From Parasalinivibrio latis (GTDB taxonomy: Bacteria > Pseudomonadota > Gammaproteobacteria > Enterobacterales > Vibrionaceae): a stretch of DNA of 64,000 bases. Numbering within the stretch: the first letter of the stretch is position 1; every line of letters begins with the position of its first letter. The DNA lies in NCBI RefSeq assembly GCF_036825535.1, contig NZ_CP098812.1, positions 2,108,001 to 2,172,000 on the forward strand, read 5' to 3'. The notes beneath the pieces were generated by a model that was given only the letters and a program-made list of their open reading frames with translations, did not search any database and was not told the origin of the DNA. Shown here piece after piece: positions 17,728 to 26,041 of the stretch. The translations under genes and the position numbers were made by a program.

Positions 17728-18992
17728 CTTACCCGCTCAATACGGTTTCCTTTAATGGTCGCCACTTCAAAACGCCAATTGCCCCACTCAGTAATTTCCC
17801 CTGGGTTGGGCAGTTTACCTTCCACCCATTGCAGCATACCGTTAAGGGTGTGGTATTTAGCCGTGGTTTCGTCCGGCAGATCTGACAGTCCAAGGCGGTC
17901 TTTCAGTTCGGAGATTGGAATCAGCGCATCCAGCAACCAGCTTCCATCTTCCTGTTCAGTCGCCCAAAGCTGGCGCGGGTCTGGCGTAACCAGTTCACCG
18001 GTCATGGCTTCGAACAGATCATAGATAGTCACTAGCCCCTGAATATCACCATATTCATCCACCACAAAGACCATCTCGGTACCTGAACGTTGTAAGTACT
18101 GCAGCAATTCAAGGCCACTCATGGACTCCGGCACATAAACCGGCGGTTTGATAGCACGGGCAATTTTCTCGGTATCCAGCTGAGAGGTGTACCTCAACAG
18201 CGACTTGGCAGACACCGTACCCAACATATCCGAATAACCGCCCCGTACAACCGGGAACACGGTGTGCGCGGCATGTCGGATCTGTTTAATCTGGACATCT
18301 AATGGCTCCTCAAGGTTGAGAAGCTCAATATCTGCACGCGGCGTCATCAGAGAACTGACCGTCCGGTCCGCAAGCCTAAAGACGTTGCGGACAATGTCAT
18401 GTTCCTGACGTTCTATCACGCCGGTTTCAGAACCTTCCACAATCACCGCATGAATATCTTCTTCTGTCAGCGTCGCTTCGATCTCATCGGTTTTAACACC
18501 CATTGTGCGCAATGAGCCGTTAGTAGATACGGTCAGCAGGAAAACGAACGGCTTGGCAATTTTCGACAGCAGATTTACCGGGCGAGCAATCAGCAGGGAC
18601 GCACGTTCAGCATGTGCCTGCGCAAGGCGTTTGGGGACAAGTTCACCCACCACGATGGAGAAATAGGTAATAAGTACAACCACACAGGCAGAAGAAAACA
18701 CGCTGGCTGTCTTTGCATCCATACCCTGCTCTACCAGCCAGACAGCAAACGGTGCAGACAGCACAGCCTCACCGACGATACCGTTCAGGATACCGATGGC
18801 AGTGATACCAATCTGGATGGTGGAAAGAAAGACCGTGGGGTTGTTTTTAAGCTCAAGGGCTGTCTTTGCAGATTTGTCCCCTTTGTCAGCTAAACTCTGG
18901 AGACGGTTGGCTTTTGCAGAAACCAGGGCAATTTCAGACATGGCGAAAATACCGTTGATAACGATGAGTAACGCCAATAAAGCGATGTCCAT
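17712..18992 (-). CDS. CNNM/CorC-type membrane protein with CBS domains
   Basis: 426 residues. An N-terminal DUF21/CNNM transmembrane domain (about 1-180, starting DIALLALLIVINGIFAMSEIALVSA) is followed by two CBS domains (about 205-325, including TPRADIELLNLEEP and VFVVDEYGDIQGLVTI) and a C-terminal CorC_HlyC domain (LDALIPISELKDRLGL to WRFEVATIKGNRIERV). Members are linked to Mg/Co homeostasis and are often mis-labelled hemolysins. Complete length for the family (YtfL/YfjD-like). Monocistronic; its promoter must lie in 18993-19240, shared with the divergent PilZ gene. Confidence 0.9.
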   Translation of the reverse strand: MDIALLALLIVINGIFAMSEIALVSAKANRLQSLADKGDKSAKTALELKNNPTVFLSTIQIGITAIGILNGIVGEAVLSAPFAVWLVEQGMDAKTASVFSSACVVVLITYFSIVVGELVPKRLAQAHAERASLLIARPVNLLSKIAKPFVFLLTVSTNGSLRTMGVKTDEIEATLTEEDIHAVIVEGSETGVIERQEHDIVRNVFRLADRTVSSLMTPRADIELLNLEEPLDVQIKQIRHAAHTVFPVVRGGYSDMLGTVSAKSLLRYTSQLDTEKIARAIKPPVYVPESMSGLELLQYLQRSGTEMVFVVDEYGDIQGLVTIYDLFEAMTGELVTPDPRQLWATEQEDGSWLLDALIPISELKDRLGLSDLPDETTAKYHTLNGMLQWVEGKLPNPGEITEWGNWRFEVATIKGNRIERVRASAV

Positions 18993-19240
18993 GTAGGTTT
19001 AATATCCTCTTTATCTAAACACGCGCTAAGCATACCATTTTTTCATCAAAAGTAATGGAAATTGAGAGCACTCATTTCATTGAAATATAAATAAATACCA
19101 TGCCGACATAGTCACCATTCATCATGTGAATATTACTCACCAAAAAGAGACATCTCATTTAAATTGACTACGATCATTACACATATGCAACAATGAGCTA
19201 AGATGATTAAACGTCCTTCATCCAGGGAACGGAGGAAAAT

Positions 19241-19627
19241 GTGGTCAGGTACTATCGCTACTCGAAGATTTTTTGCAATGGCCCAGTCACACTCAGCCAA
19301 GACGACAAGTGCTGGAGCAGCCAAATCAAAGATTTTTCCCTTAATGGACTGGTAATTAAAAAGCCTGTGGATTGGGATGATGAATGCGACTCTGACTTTG
19401 TAGCCATACTCCAGTTGGCAGGTGCAGGCAGAGATTTCACACTAGAGCTGGATTTAATCCAAGAAAGTAAAAACAGCTTATGTTTCCATATTAATCATAT
19501 CGATATGGAAAATGCCGCCTATTTGGAGTTGCTGTCAGACAAAAATGTCGGGCACAGCTTTCTTCTGCGCCGGACGCCTGAACAGCTGCACCACAGGGAT
19601 ATAAACCCCCACCATTCCAAACAGTAA
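19241..19627 (+). CDS. PilZ-domain protein
   Basis: 128 residues. The GTG start is chosen because GGAGG lies 5 bases upstream and the product begins directly with the PilZ motif: an arginine-rich start (VRYYRYSK) and the second motif DFSLNG (DxSxxG), the two elements that bind cyclic di-GMP in PilZ proteins. The remainder fits one beta-barrel domain with no other domain. The first motif is RxxR rather than RxxxR as far as can be judged, so binding should be tested. A c-di-GMP effector a few kilobases from a Tad pilus locus is suggestive but not proof of a link. Confidence 0.75.
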   Translation: MVRYYRYSKIFCNGPVTLSQDDKCWSSQIKDFSLNGLVIKKPVDWDDECDSDFVAILQLAGAGRDFTLELDLIQESKNSLCFHINHIDMENAAYLELLSDKNVGHSFLLRRTPEQLHHRDINPHHSKQ

Positions 19628-19648
19628 AGGGGAGCTGAAACTCCCCTT
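19625..19648. terminator. Bidirectional Rho-independent terminator
   Basis: AAAGGGGAG / CTCCCCTTT stem with a 6-base loop, between the convergent PilZ gene and asnA; A/T-runs on both sides allow use in both directions. Confidence 0.85.
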
Positions 19649-19653
19649 TATCT

Positions 19654-20661
19654 TTACAACAACACGACTCCGTGTTCCTCACAGGCCTTCATCATTTCAT
19701 CCGGCCAGATAGAGGACTGCACTTCGCCAATATGGGCTTTTTGCAGGAAGAACATACAAATACGGGACTGACCGATACCGCCGCCAATTGTGTACGGCAG
19801 ACTCTTATTCAAAATGGCTTTATGGAACGGAAACTCGGCACGGTCAGTGCAGCCGGAAATATCGAGCTGTGCTGCCAGCGACTTTTCACACACCCGGATA
19901 CCCATTGAAGAAAGTTCCAGCGCATTCCCCAATACCGGGTTCCAGAACAGCAGGTCTCCGTTCAGGTTCCAGTCATCGTAGTCAGGTGCACGACCGTCAT
20001 GCTTTTCACCATGTGAAAGAACGTGGCCGATGTTCTGGATAAATACTGCTCCGTGTTCCTTACAGATGGCATCTTCACGCTGTTTCGGCGTCAGGTCCGG
20101 GTATTTCTGCAAGAGCTCTTCTGAGGTAATAAAGGTTACCTTTTCTGGCAGACGCTTTTTCAGTACCGGATATTCCTGGGAAATAAAGTTCTCAGTCTTG
20201 AGGAATGCGTTGTAGATCTTTTCTACCGTGGTATGCAGGTACGACTCGGTACGCATTTCTTTTTTCAGGACTTTTTCCCAGTCCCACTGATCCACATAGA
20301 TCGAGTGGATGTTATCCAACTCTTCATCGCGGCGGATCGCGTTCATGTCCGTATAAAGGCCTTCATCAATTTCAAAGCCGTAACGGCCCAGCGCCATACG
20401 CTTCCATTTGGCAAGGGAGTGCACAACTTCTACTTCGGCATTGTTATCGTCAAGCAGGTCGAAAGCAACCGGGCGCTCAGTACCGTTCAGGTTATCGTTC
20501 AAGCCGGTTTCTGGTTTGACAAAAAGAGGGGCTGATACGCGAGTAAGGTACAGTTCGTAGGCGAGCGCGTATTCGAAGTAATCCTTGAGTTTTTTAATCG
20601 CAACTTCCGTGTCACGAAGGCCCAGAAGTGGGCGGTAATCAGCTGGCAATGTGAGCTTCAT
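19654..20661 (-). CDS. asnA: Aspartate-ammonia ligase AsnA
   Basis: 335 residues, full length for AsnA (E. coli type about 330). It makes asparagine from aspartate, ammonia and ATP in the cytoplasm using a class-II-tRNA-synthetase-like fold. Visible family segments include GTERPVAFD, WKRMALGRYGF, NAIRRDEELDNIHSIYVDQWDWEK, ELSSMGIRV and the C-terminal GGGIGQSRICMFFL. Stand-alone gene. Confidence 0.97.
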   Translation of the reverse strand: MKLTLPADYRPLLGLRDTEVAIKKLKDYFEYALAYELYLTRVSAPLFVKPETGLNDNLNGTERPVAFDLLDDNNAEVEVVHSLAKWKRMALGRYGFEIDEGLYTDMNAIRRDEELDNIHSIYVDQWDWEKVLKKEMRTESYLHTTVEKIYNAFLKTENFISQEYPVLKKRLPEKVTFITSEELLQKYPDLTPKQREDAICKEHGAVFIQNIGHVLSHGEKHDGRAPDYDDWNLNGDLLFWNPVLGNALELSSMGIRVCEKSLAAQLDISGCTDRAEFPFHKAILNKSLPYTIGGGIGQSRICMFFLQKAHIGEVQSSIWPDEMMKACEEHGVVLL

Positions 20662-20734
20662 AAAATACCTTTTACAAAATCCATAATTTTTATGCGGTTA
20701 GCCAGCCCACAATACTTGCTATACAACCTTTAGT

Positions 20735-21250
20735 CTATGATTTAGTCCCTGCTTTACCTGACATTTCCAGATAGGTCAGATACAAACGCGCATCGAACTC
20801 CAACTGATGATATTCCGGCTCCATATGGCAGCAGAGTGCGTAAAAAGCTTTGTTATGGTCTTTCTCTTTCAGGTGTGCCAGTTCATGAACCACCAACATA
20901 CGCAGGAAAGGCTCTGGTGCATCCCGGAACATAGAAGCAATACGGATTTCGTTCTTGGCTTTCAGCTTGTTACCCTGAATTCGGGAGACATAACTGTGCA
21001 GGCCAAGTGCGTTGTTGACGATATGAATTTTAGGATCGTATGCCACTTTGCTGAGCGGGGCAGACTTTTTCAGGAAACGGTTTTTAATCTCCTGAACATA
21101 ATCGTACAACGCTTTTTCCGTTTTGATGTTGTGGTTTTCTGGATAACGTTTTTTCAGCCACACTCCAAGTTTGTTCTGGTCGACAAGGCTTTGCACCTGG
21201 GAAACCAGATGGTCCGGGTATCCCCGAAGATATTGCAGGTTTGATGACAT
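20735..21250 (-). CDS. YgjP/DUF45-type zinc metallopeptidase-like protein
   Basis: 171 residues. The HELAH motif (VVHELAHLKEKDHNKAFYALC, about residue 115) is the HExxH zinc site of the M48-like YgjP/WLM family, with conserved EPEY downstream. I take the ATG at 21248-21250 (MSSNLQYLRGYP) because a longer frame from 21367 would run through a transcription terminator. YgjP relatives are cytoplasmic predicted peptidases of unknown substrate. Single gene between asnA and the acyl-CoA ligase operon. Confidence 0.8.
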   Translation of the reverse strand: MSSNLQYLRGYPDHLVSQVQSLVDQNKLGVWLKKRYPENHNIKTEKALYDYVQEIKNRFLKKSAPLSKVAYDPKIHIVNNALGLHSYVSRIQGNKLKAKNEIRIASMFRDAPEPFLRMLVVHELAHLKEKDHNKAFYALCCHMEPEYHQLEFDARLYLTYLEMSGKAGTKS

Positions 21251-21314
21251 ATTGGGTATTCCACAACAACAATGAGTTGGATGGTACTTCGGATCGCAAG
21301 AAAGACAAGGGCTA

Positions 21315-21356
21315 AAAACAAAAAGGGCCGGCAGCCCATACGGTGGACACCGGCCA
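21315..21356 (-). terminator. Rho-independent terminator for the acyl-CoA ligase transcript
   Basis: On the minus strand a GC-rich hairpin with GGCCGG / CCGGCC arms is followed by CCTTTTTGTTTTT. A second palindrome, TCCGGAAAGGCTTTCCGGA (21371-21389), lies just upstream on that strand. They lie after the ligase stop and before the YgjP-type start. Confidence 0.75.
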
Positions 21357-21425
21357 AAGCGGAACACCTATCCGGAAAGGCTTTCCGGAGAGATCAGGAT
21401 GTTTTTTCATAACTAACAGTTGAAA

Positions 21426-23048
21426 TCAGCTCACCTGCTGGCGAAGGACATACTTCTGCACTTTTCCGGTTGAGGTCTTCGGAAGCTGAGTAAAAATCAC
21501 TTTCTTCGGCGCTTTAAAGTGCGCCATCTGGCTACGGCAGAAGCTGATCACTTCTTCTTGTGTCAAACTCTTGCCCTCCCGGGGTTTGACGAAAGCACAT
21601 GGCACCTCTCCCCACTTTTCATCCGGCATAGCAATAACTGCGACTTCCTCAATATCCGGGTGACGGTAGAGCACATCTTCTACCTCGATACTGGAGATGT
21701 TTTCCCCACCGGAGATAATGATGTCCTTGGAGCGGTCTTTGATTTCGATGTAGTTGTCTTCATGCCATACCGCCAAATCGCCGGTGCGGAACCAACCCTC
21801 TGCCATGGCTTCGTCTGTGGTCGTAGGGTTTTTCAGGTACCCCTTCATCACCACGTTGCCACGCAGGAAAATCTCACCCATTTGTTTGCCGTTTTTTGTG
21901 ACTGGCTCCATGGTGACCGGGTTGGCTACCATCAGTTCACCCTGCATCGGTGCCCGAACACCCTGCCGCGCTTTCATTCGAGCACGTTCTGTATTGTTTA
22001 GATCATCCCAGCTTCGCTGCCAGTCACAAACAACACAAGGCCCATAAGTTTCGGTAAGACCATATACATGCGTCACGTCTATGCCCATGGCTTCCATTCC
22101 TTCGATTACCGAAGCCGGTGGCGCTGCGCCTGCTGTCATTGCCTTGATCTTGTGGTCAATACCCCACTTCAAGCTCTCTTCTGCATTGTTCATCATATTC
22201 AGCACAATCGGTGCGCCGCAGAAATGACTGACCTTATGCTCACGGATTGAATCGAAGATCGCATCAGCGCGAACATGGCGAAGGCTCACACTCACACCGG
22301 CAGCCGCAGCAATGGACCAAGGGAAGCACCAGCCATTGCAGTGGAACATTGGCAGAGTCCAGAGGTAAACCGGATGCGCACCCATATCCCAGGAAAGGAT
22401 ATTACTGACGGCATTCAAGTGCGCGCCGCGGTGGTGGTAAACCACCCCTTTGGGATTGCCGGTTGTGCCGGAGGTATAGTTCAGTGAAATCGCCTGCCAC
22501 TCATCGGAAGGCGGGCCATACGGGAAATTCGGGTCACCGTCCTGGATAAATTCTTCAAAAGTCAGCTCGCTGATAAGGCTGCCTTCTTGATACAACGGAT
22601 CGTCAATGGCGATAACAATCGGGCGGTGGGCAATCATCTTCAGCGCTTTCTTGACGACAGGCGTGAATTCCTTGTCAACCACCACCACTTTGCTCTCAGC
22701 ATGCTGGAAGATGAACGCCATGGCATCAGCATCCAGGCGGGTATTGATCGTGTTAAGCACTGCGCCAGACATCGGCACGCCAAAGTGCATCTCAAACACT
22801 TCCGGCAGGTTGGGGGCAATGACCGATACCGTATCACCCTCTCCCACTCCTTGCTTTTCCAGTGCCGAAGCAATCTGGCGGCAACGCTTTTCAGTCTCTC
22901 CCCAGGTGCGGTGAATATTGCCGTGAACGGTCGCCGGGTAATCCGGGTAAACGCTGGCTGCTCGTTCGAGGAAACTCAGTGGGCTGAGGCTTTCGAAATT
23001 CGCAGGTGTTTTATCCAGGCCGATTTCATAAATATTATGCTTTGTCAT
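21426..23048 (-). CDS. AMP-dependent acyl-CoA ligase (DmdB/medium-chain type)
   Basis: 540 residues from the ATG at 23046-23048, which follows AGGAAGGA; an upstream in-frame start would add 16 residues without family support. ANL-superfamily enzyme that adenylates a carboxylic acid and transfers it to CoA. Motifs: YTSGTTGNPKGVVYHH (AMP/phosphate loop), YGLTETYGP, GWFRTGDLAV, IKDRSKDIIISGGENIS and the catalytic lysine in PKTSTGKVQK. The N-terminus and overall length resemble the group containing DmdB (methylmercaptopropionate-CoA ligase) and other short/medium-chain ligases; substrate unproven. It is the second gene behind the sigma-54 promoter at 24557-24573. Confidence 0.93.
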   Translation of the reverse strand: MTKHNIYEIGLDKTPANFESLSPLSFLERAASVYPDYPATVHGNIHRTWGETEKRCRQIASALEKQGVGEGDTVSVIAPNLPEVFEMHFGVPMSGAVLNTINTRLDADAMAFIFQHAESKVVVVDKEFTPVVKKALKMIAHRPIVIAIDDPLYQEGSLISELTFEEFIQDGDPNFPYGPPSDEWQAISLNYTSGTTGNPKGVVYHHRGAHLNAVSNILSWDMGAHPVYLWTLPMFHCNGWCFPWSIAAAAGVSVSLRHVRADAIFDSIREHKVSHFCGAPIVLNMMNNAEESLKWGIDHKIKAMTAGAAPPASVIEGMEAMGIDVTHVYGLTETYGPCVVCDWQRSWDDLNNTERARMKARQGVRAPMQGELMVANPVTMEPVTKNGKQMGEIFLRGNVVMKGYLKNPTTTDEAMAEGWFRTGDLAVWHEDNYIEIKDRSKDIIISGGENISSIEVEDVLYRHPDIEEVAVIAMPDEKWGEVPCAFVKPREGKSLTQEEVISFCRSQMAHFKAPKKVIFTQLPKTSTGKVQKYVLRQQVS

Positions 23049-23131
23049 TGTTATCCTTCCTTTCTGCCCGGTATCCACCGGGCAGTGATGTTCCACAATC
23101 AGTTTGTTCTAGACATCGGTCAGCTTAAAAA

Positions 23132-24508
23132 TCAGTTCTCAACAACTTCGATTGGTTCTTCGGTTTCTTCCTCACTGGATTGCGATTCCTTGCGACGCCA
23201 CTCAATCAGGAAGTAAAGTGCGATACCCGCCAGTAAGCCGTAACCCGCGCCATAAACCGCCAGCACCACACCCATGGTGCCCGCAACACCCATCTGGGTA
23301 GCATTGCGCACCTGCTCAACACCCACCGAAATACACAGATAACCGGTGATCAGGAGCGTAATGGAAAGCGCGATAGGCAAAACAGGCTTGAACAGCGTGA
23401 TAAGCGGCAGGGCAAACAGCGCGATAAAACCAACAATCCAGAACACACCCGCACCGCTGTAGATGCTGTCCATCGCACTTCGACCGTGGCGGTAGCGCTC
23501 AGCAATAGTCGCCATTGCACCGGTGAACAACGGGCCAGCCAAGCCGGGATATGGGGCGAAGATAGAGTGAATAAGGTTACGCAGCGCAGTTACCAGATGA
23601 ACGCGGTCTACGTTGACTTCAATGTGCTCATCCGGACGCAGGTGATCGACGCGGTCGAGCAGGCTTTTGCCCACGATAATGTCTCCAAAGGCAATAACAT
23701 ATGCGATGAGCGCGGTCGGGATAGCAAGCCACAGCATCTCAAGTGTTGGCAGGCCCACAGTAAACGGCAGGTAGTTAATCATTTCGCCAAAGGCCGGGGC
23801 GGAGAAACCGAACTCAATCGCGGGAAGCGGATATTCACTGACCATCCAGCCCACAGCCATTGCCACCAGCGTACCCGGTACCATGCCGTAACCGGCGATG
23901 ACTTTAGCCCACTTGTGTTTGTTGATGTAGTCACGGAAGTTCAGGGAGAAAAGCACATACGCAGTAACCAGGAAACCAATAATCAGCGAAACCGGGGTAT
24001 TCGCCAGACGACCGCCCTCACTGATTTCACCGCTTAGGGCCGCAATGCCCGCACCAATCAGAATGCCCGCCTTGATAGACGCCGGGAACAGGTTGACCAG
24101 CTTACTGCCCAAACGGGTTATACCAAGAATGAAGAAGATGGCAGTAACAATCAGTTGGAGCCCCATCAATGCCCTGATCGACTCTGGACCCGGCTCAAAG
24201 TTACCCAGGAAAAGCAAAACTACCGGAATTGCTGGTGTAATCCACCCCGGTACCATGGGTACACCGAGAAGATTTGGCAACATAAAGCCGATACCGCACA
24301 CGACTACGTATGCCAGTGCGACGTCGTATGGCAGGCCAAGGTATTTTTCCAGCAGCGGGATCATTGCCATACTGACCACGAACATAATCATGCCCTGAAT
24401 GGTTTCCGCCATTTCCCAACGGTAATGGACAAACGGCAAGCGAATCTTGAAAGGCCCGGCCGGCCAGTAAGGTTGTTCCTCACCGTGGGAGCGTTTTATG
24501 ACTGACAT
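23132..24508 (-). CDS. NCS2/SulP-like permease
   Basis: 458 residues with about 12-14 hydrophobic segments and a charged C-terminal tail (ESQSSEEETEEPIEVVEN). The overall look (GVPMVPGWITPAIPVV, PASIKAGILIGAGIAAL, LAIPTALIAYVIAFGDIIVG) suggests a transporter of the UraA/SulP fold, such as SLC23-type xanthine/uracil permeases. The canonical NCS2 Q-H pair in the first helix is not evident (TIQGMIMF), so the substrate is probably not a purine. Being co-transcribed with the acyl-CoA ligase suggests uptake of the carboxylate that the ligase activates. Preceded by a sigma-54 promoter. Confidence 0.7.
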   Translation of the reverse strand: MSVIKRSHGEEQPYWPAGPFKIRLPFVHYRWEMAETIQGMIMFVVSMAMIPLLEKYLGLPYDVALAYVVVCGIGFMLPNLLGVPMVPGWITPAIPVVLLFLGNFEPGPESIRALMGLQLIVTAIFFILGITRLGSKLVNLFPASIKAGILIGAGIAALSGEISEGGRLANTPVSLIIGFLVTAYVLFSLNFRDYINKHKWAKVIAGYGMVPGTLVAMAVGWMVSEYPLPAIEFGFSAPAFGEMINYLPFTVGLPTLEMLWLAIPTALIAYVIAFGDIIVGKSLLDRVDHLRPDEHIEVNVDRVHLVTALRNLIHSIFAPYPGLAGPLFTGAMATIAERYRHGRSAMDSIYSGAGVFWIVGFIALFALPLITLFKPVLPIALSITLLITGYLCISVGVEQVRNATQMGVAGTMGVVLAVYGAGYGLLAGIALYFLIEWRRKESQSSEEETEEPIEVVEN

Positions 24509-24556
24509 GCTTTCTCCTGTTTTATGTAGGGTTTATGGTTATTTTTCCCCTAACAG

Positions 24557-24573
24557 AGCAACGTCAGTGCCAA
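24557..24573 (-). promoter_or_regulatory. Sigma-54 (-24/-12) promoter for the permease-ligase operon
   Basis: On the minus strand, TTGGCACTGACGTTGCT matches the sigma-54 consensus (TTGGCACG-N4-TTGCW) at nearly every position, with GG and GC ten bases apart. It lies 48 bases before the permease start codon. The nearby NtrC-type response regulator (26038-27387) is the obvious activator. Confidence 0.87.
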
Positions 24574-24771
24574 TGTTAAAAAACTGTACAGAGAGAACGA
24601 TGAATTATTCTTAGCTGATGTGTTTTCGTGTTTGAAAACGACTCGAATATCTGAAGATTAAAGGGGGAGTGAACAACCTGATGTTTGAACAAGATCTGGT
24701 CAGACCGGGTTAGATTTGTTAACGCGAGGTAAAGTGCGACTAAGGAAGGAATGCGCAAGAAAGTCACTTGA

Positions 24772-24805
24772 GCGGAAAGCGCTCAACAATCTGAGCGCTT
24801 TCCGC
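24772..24805. terminator. 14-bp perfect hairpin after the binding-protein gene
   Basis: GCGGAAAGCGCTCA and its exact reverse complement are separated by 6 bases. It lies 9 bases beyond the stop of the binding-protein gene and about 200 bases upstream of the sigma-54 promoter. No T-run follows on the minus strand. It is either an unusual terminator or a binding site for the NtrC-type regulator. The rest of the gap 24509-24814 shows only the -24/-12 element. Confidence 0.55.
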
Positions 24806-24814
24806 CCGGAGCGC

Positions 24815-26041
24815 TCAGCGCTCGCTGGTTTCAGCTGGCGGGTAGATTTTCCAGTTTCCCAGCATCCGGGTTGCTGGTGAAAAGCGGAAGTTTTTAATTG
24901 TCTCTCCCACTGCCTGGTATTGCATGATTTTGTGGGAATCAGGGTCGATATACGAACTGAACCCCTCGGGGTCTTCCGGCAACGAGACAGTCAAACCTGG
25001 CAACACATTCCGAATACCGGGCACGGTCTTTTCTTCCGCTTTTTGCCATGCAGCTCCAAGTACCTGTATCACCGTATACGCATCCTGGGCGATAAACGTG
25101 GGATATCGCTGGGTTTGACGGAAAAACGCGCCTACATAATCGCGATTTGTTTCAGTCTCGGGCCAATTAACATGGGAGCGCCCAGACAGAACCAAGCCTT
25201 CCGGTAACTTATCACCCAACCGGGAGAGCACAAAATAACCGCCGCCGGTATCAAAGTTCACAAAGTGGGTTGTGTCCAGCAACCCGGAAAGTTGTGCCTG
25301 TTCAAGAAAACTCACCAAATCCCGGGTCCAGTGGCCACTCACCAGAATGTCCGGCGGGTCAGCAAGCAACGCTTCTATATAGAGCCGGTAATCGGTTTCC
25401 CCTAGCAGGCTGTAGAACTCATCTTTGATTTGGTAGTCCACCCCGTACTTTTTTAGGTTCGCCATCATGGTCTGCCAGATTTGGTGACCGTACTCGTAGT
25501 CAGGACCGATGTAAGAAACCGTCTTCCAATTCAATTCAGGTTTCACATCTTTAAGGTAACGCGCACCGGCATCACTGGACTGGGACGCGTCATTGTTAAG
25601 GTGAAAATACCACGGGTGGCGCTCACCTTCTGTTAGTCTTGCCGTACTGTGCCCTGCGCCTAAAAACAGGATTTCATGCTCGCGGGCAATCTGGGAGACT
25701 TCCAGCGCTATGTTTGAATTAACCACCCCACACAGCACCTGAACGCCACGGTTAACAAATTGCAGGGCAATTTCCCGGGAGCGAAATTGTTTGCCCATGG
25801 TATCCGCCACATAAACCCGGATTTTCGGTAAACCCGGCTCAGCCAGCAGTTTATTTACCGCCATTTCCAACGCCACGACAGCGTCGTTTCCCCACAGTGA
25901 GGAAGCACCGGTCAGCGGATACATGCACCCTACTTCCAGATCAGCCTCTTCTTTCGATGCACCGATGACAACTTCACCCTGGGCAAAAGCCGCCAGGCCA
26001 AAGAGCAATAAACCAAAGCATGTTTTATTTAGCCTCGTCAT
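24815..26041 (-). CDS. Type I periplasmic binding protein (AmiC/LivJ/urea-type)
   Basis: 408 residues. A signal peptide (about 1-22, ending AFAQG) is followed by a LivJ/AmiC-like Peripla_BP_6-type fold: VGCMYPLTGASSLWGNDAVVALEMAVNKL at the N-terminus, FVNRGVQVLCGVVNSNIALEVSQIA, and TVSYIGPDYEYGHQIWQTMMANL. No ABC permease or ATPase is linked to it. Instead it overlaps the response-regulator gene by 4 bases and is co-transcribed with the kinase gene, so it probably presents a ligand to the kinase's periplasmic domain. Related proteins bind amides, urea or amino acids. Confidence 0.85.
   Translation of the reverse strand: MTRLNKTCFGLLLFGLAAFAQGEVVIGASKEEADLEVGCMYPLTGASSLWGNDAVVALEMAVNKLLAEPGLPKIRVYVADTMGKQFRSREIALQFVNRGVQVLCGVVNSNIALEVSQIAREHEILFLGAGHSTARLTEGERHPWYFHLNNDASQSSDAGARYLKDVKPELNWKTVSYIGPDYEYGHQIWQTMMANLKKYGVDYQIKDEFYSLLGETDYRLYIEALLADPPDILVSGHWTRDLVSFLEQAQLSGLLDTTHFVNFDTGGGYFVLSRLGDKLPEGLVLSGRSHVNWPETETNRDYVGAFFRQTQRYPTFIAQDAYTVIQVLGAAWQKAEEKTVPGIRNVLPGLTVSLPEDPEGFSSYIDPDSHKIMQYQAVGETIKNFRFSPATRMLGNWKIYPPAETSER

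Noticed and set aside
22587..23216. Plus-strand ORF of 209 codons opposite the acyl-CoA ligase
   Set aside because: Shadow of the ligase frame; it also spans the ligase promoter-proximal region without a start signal.
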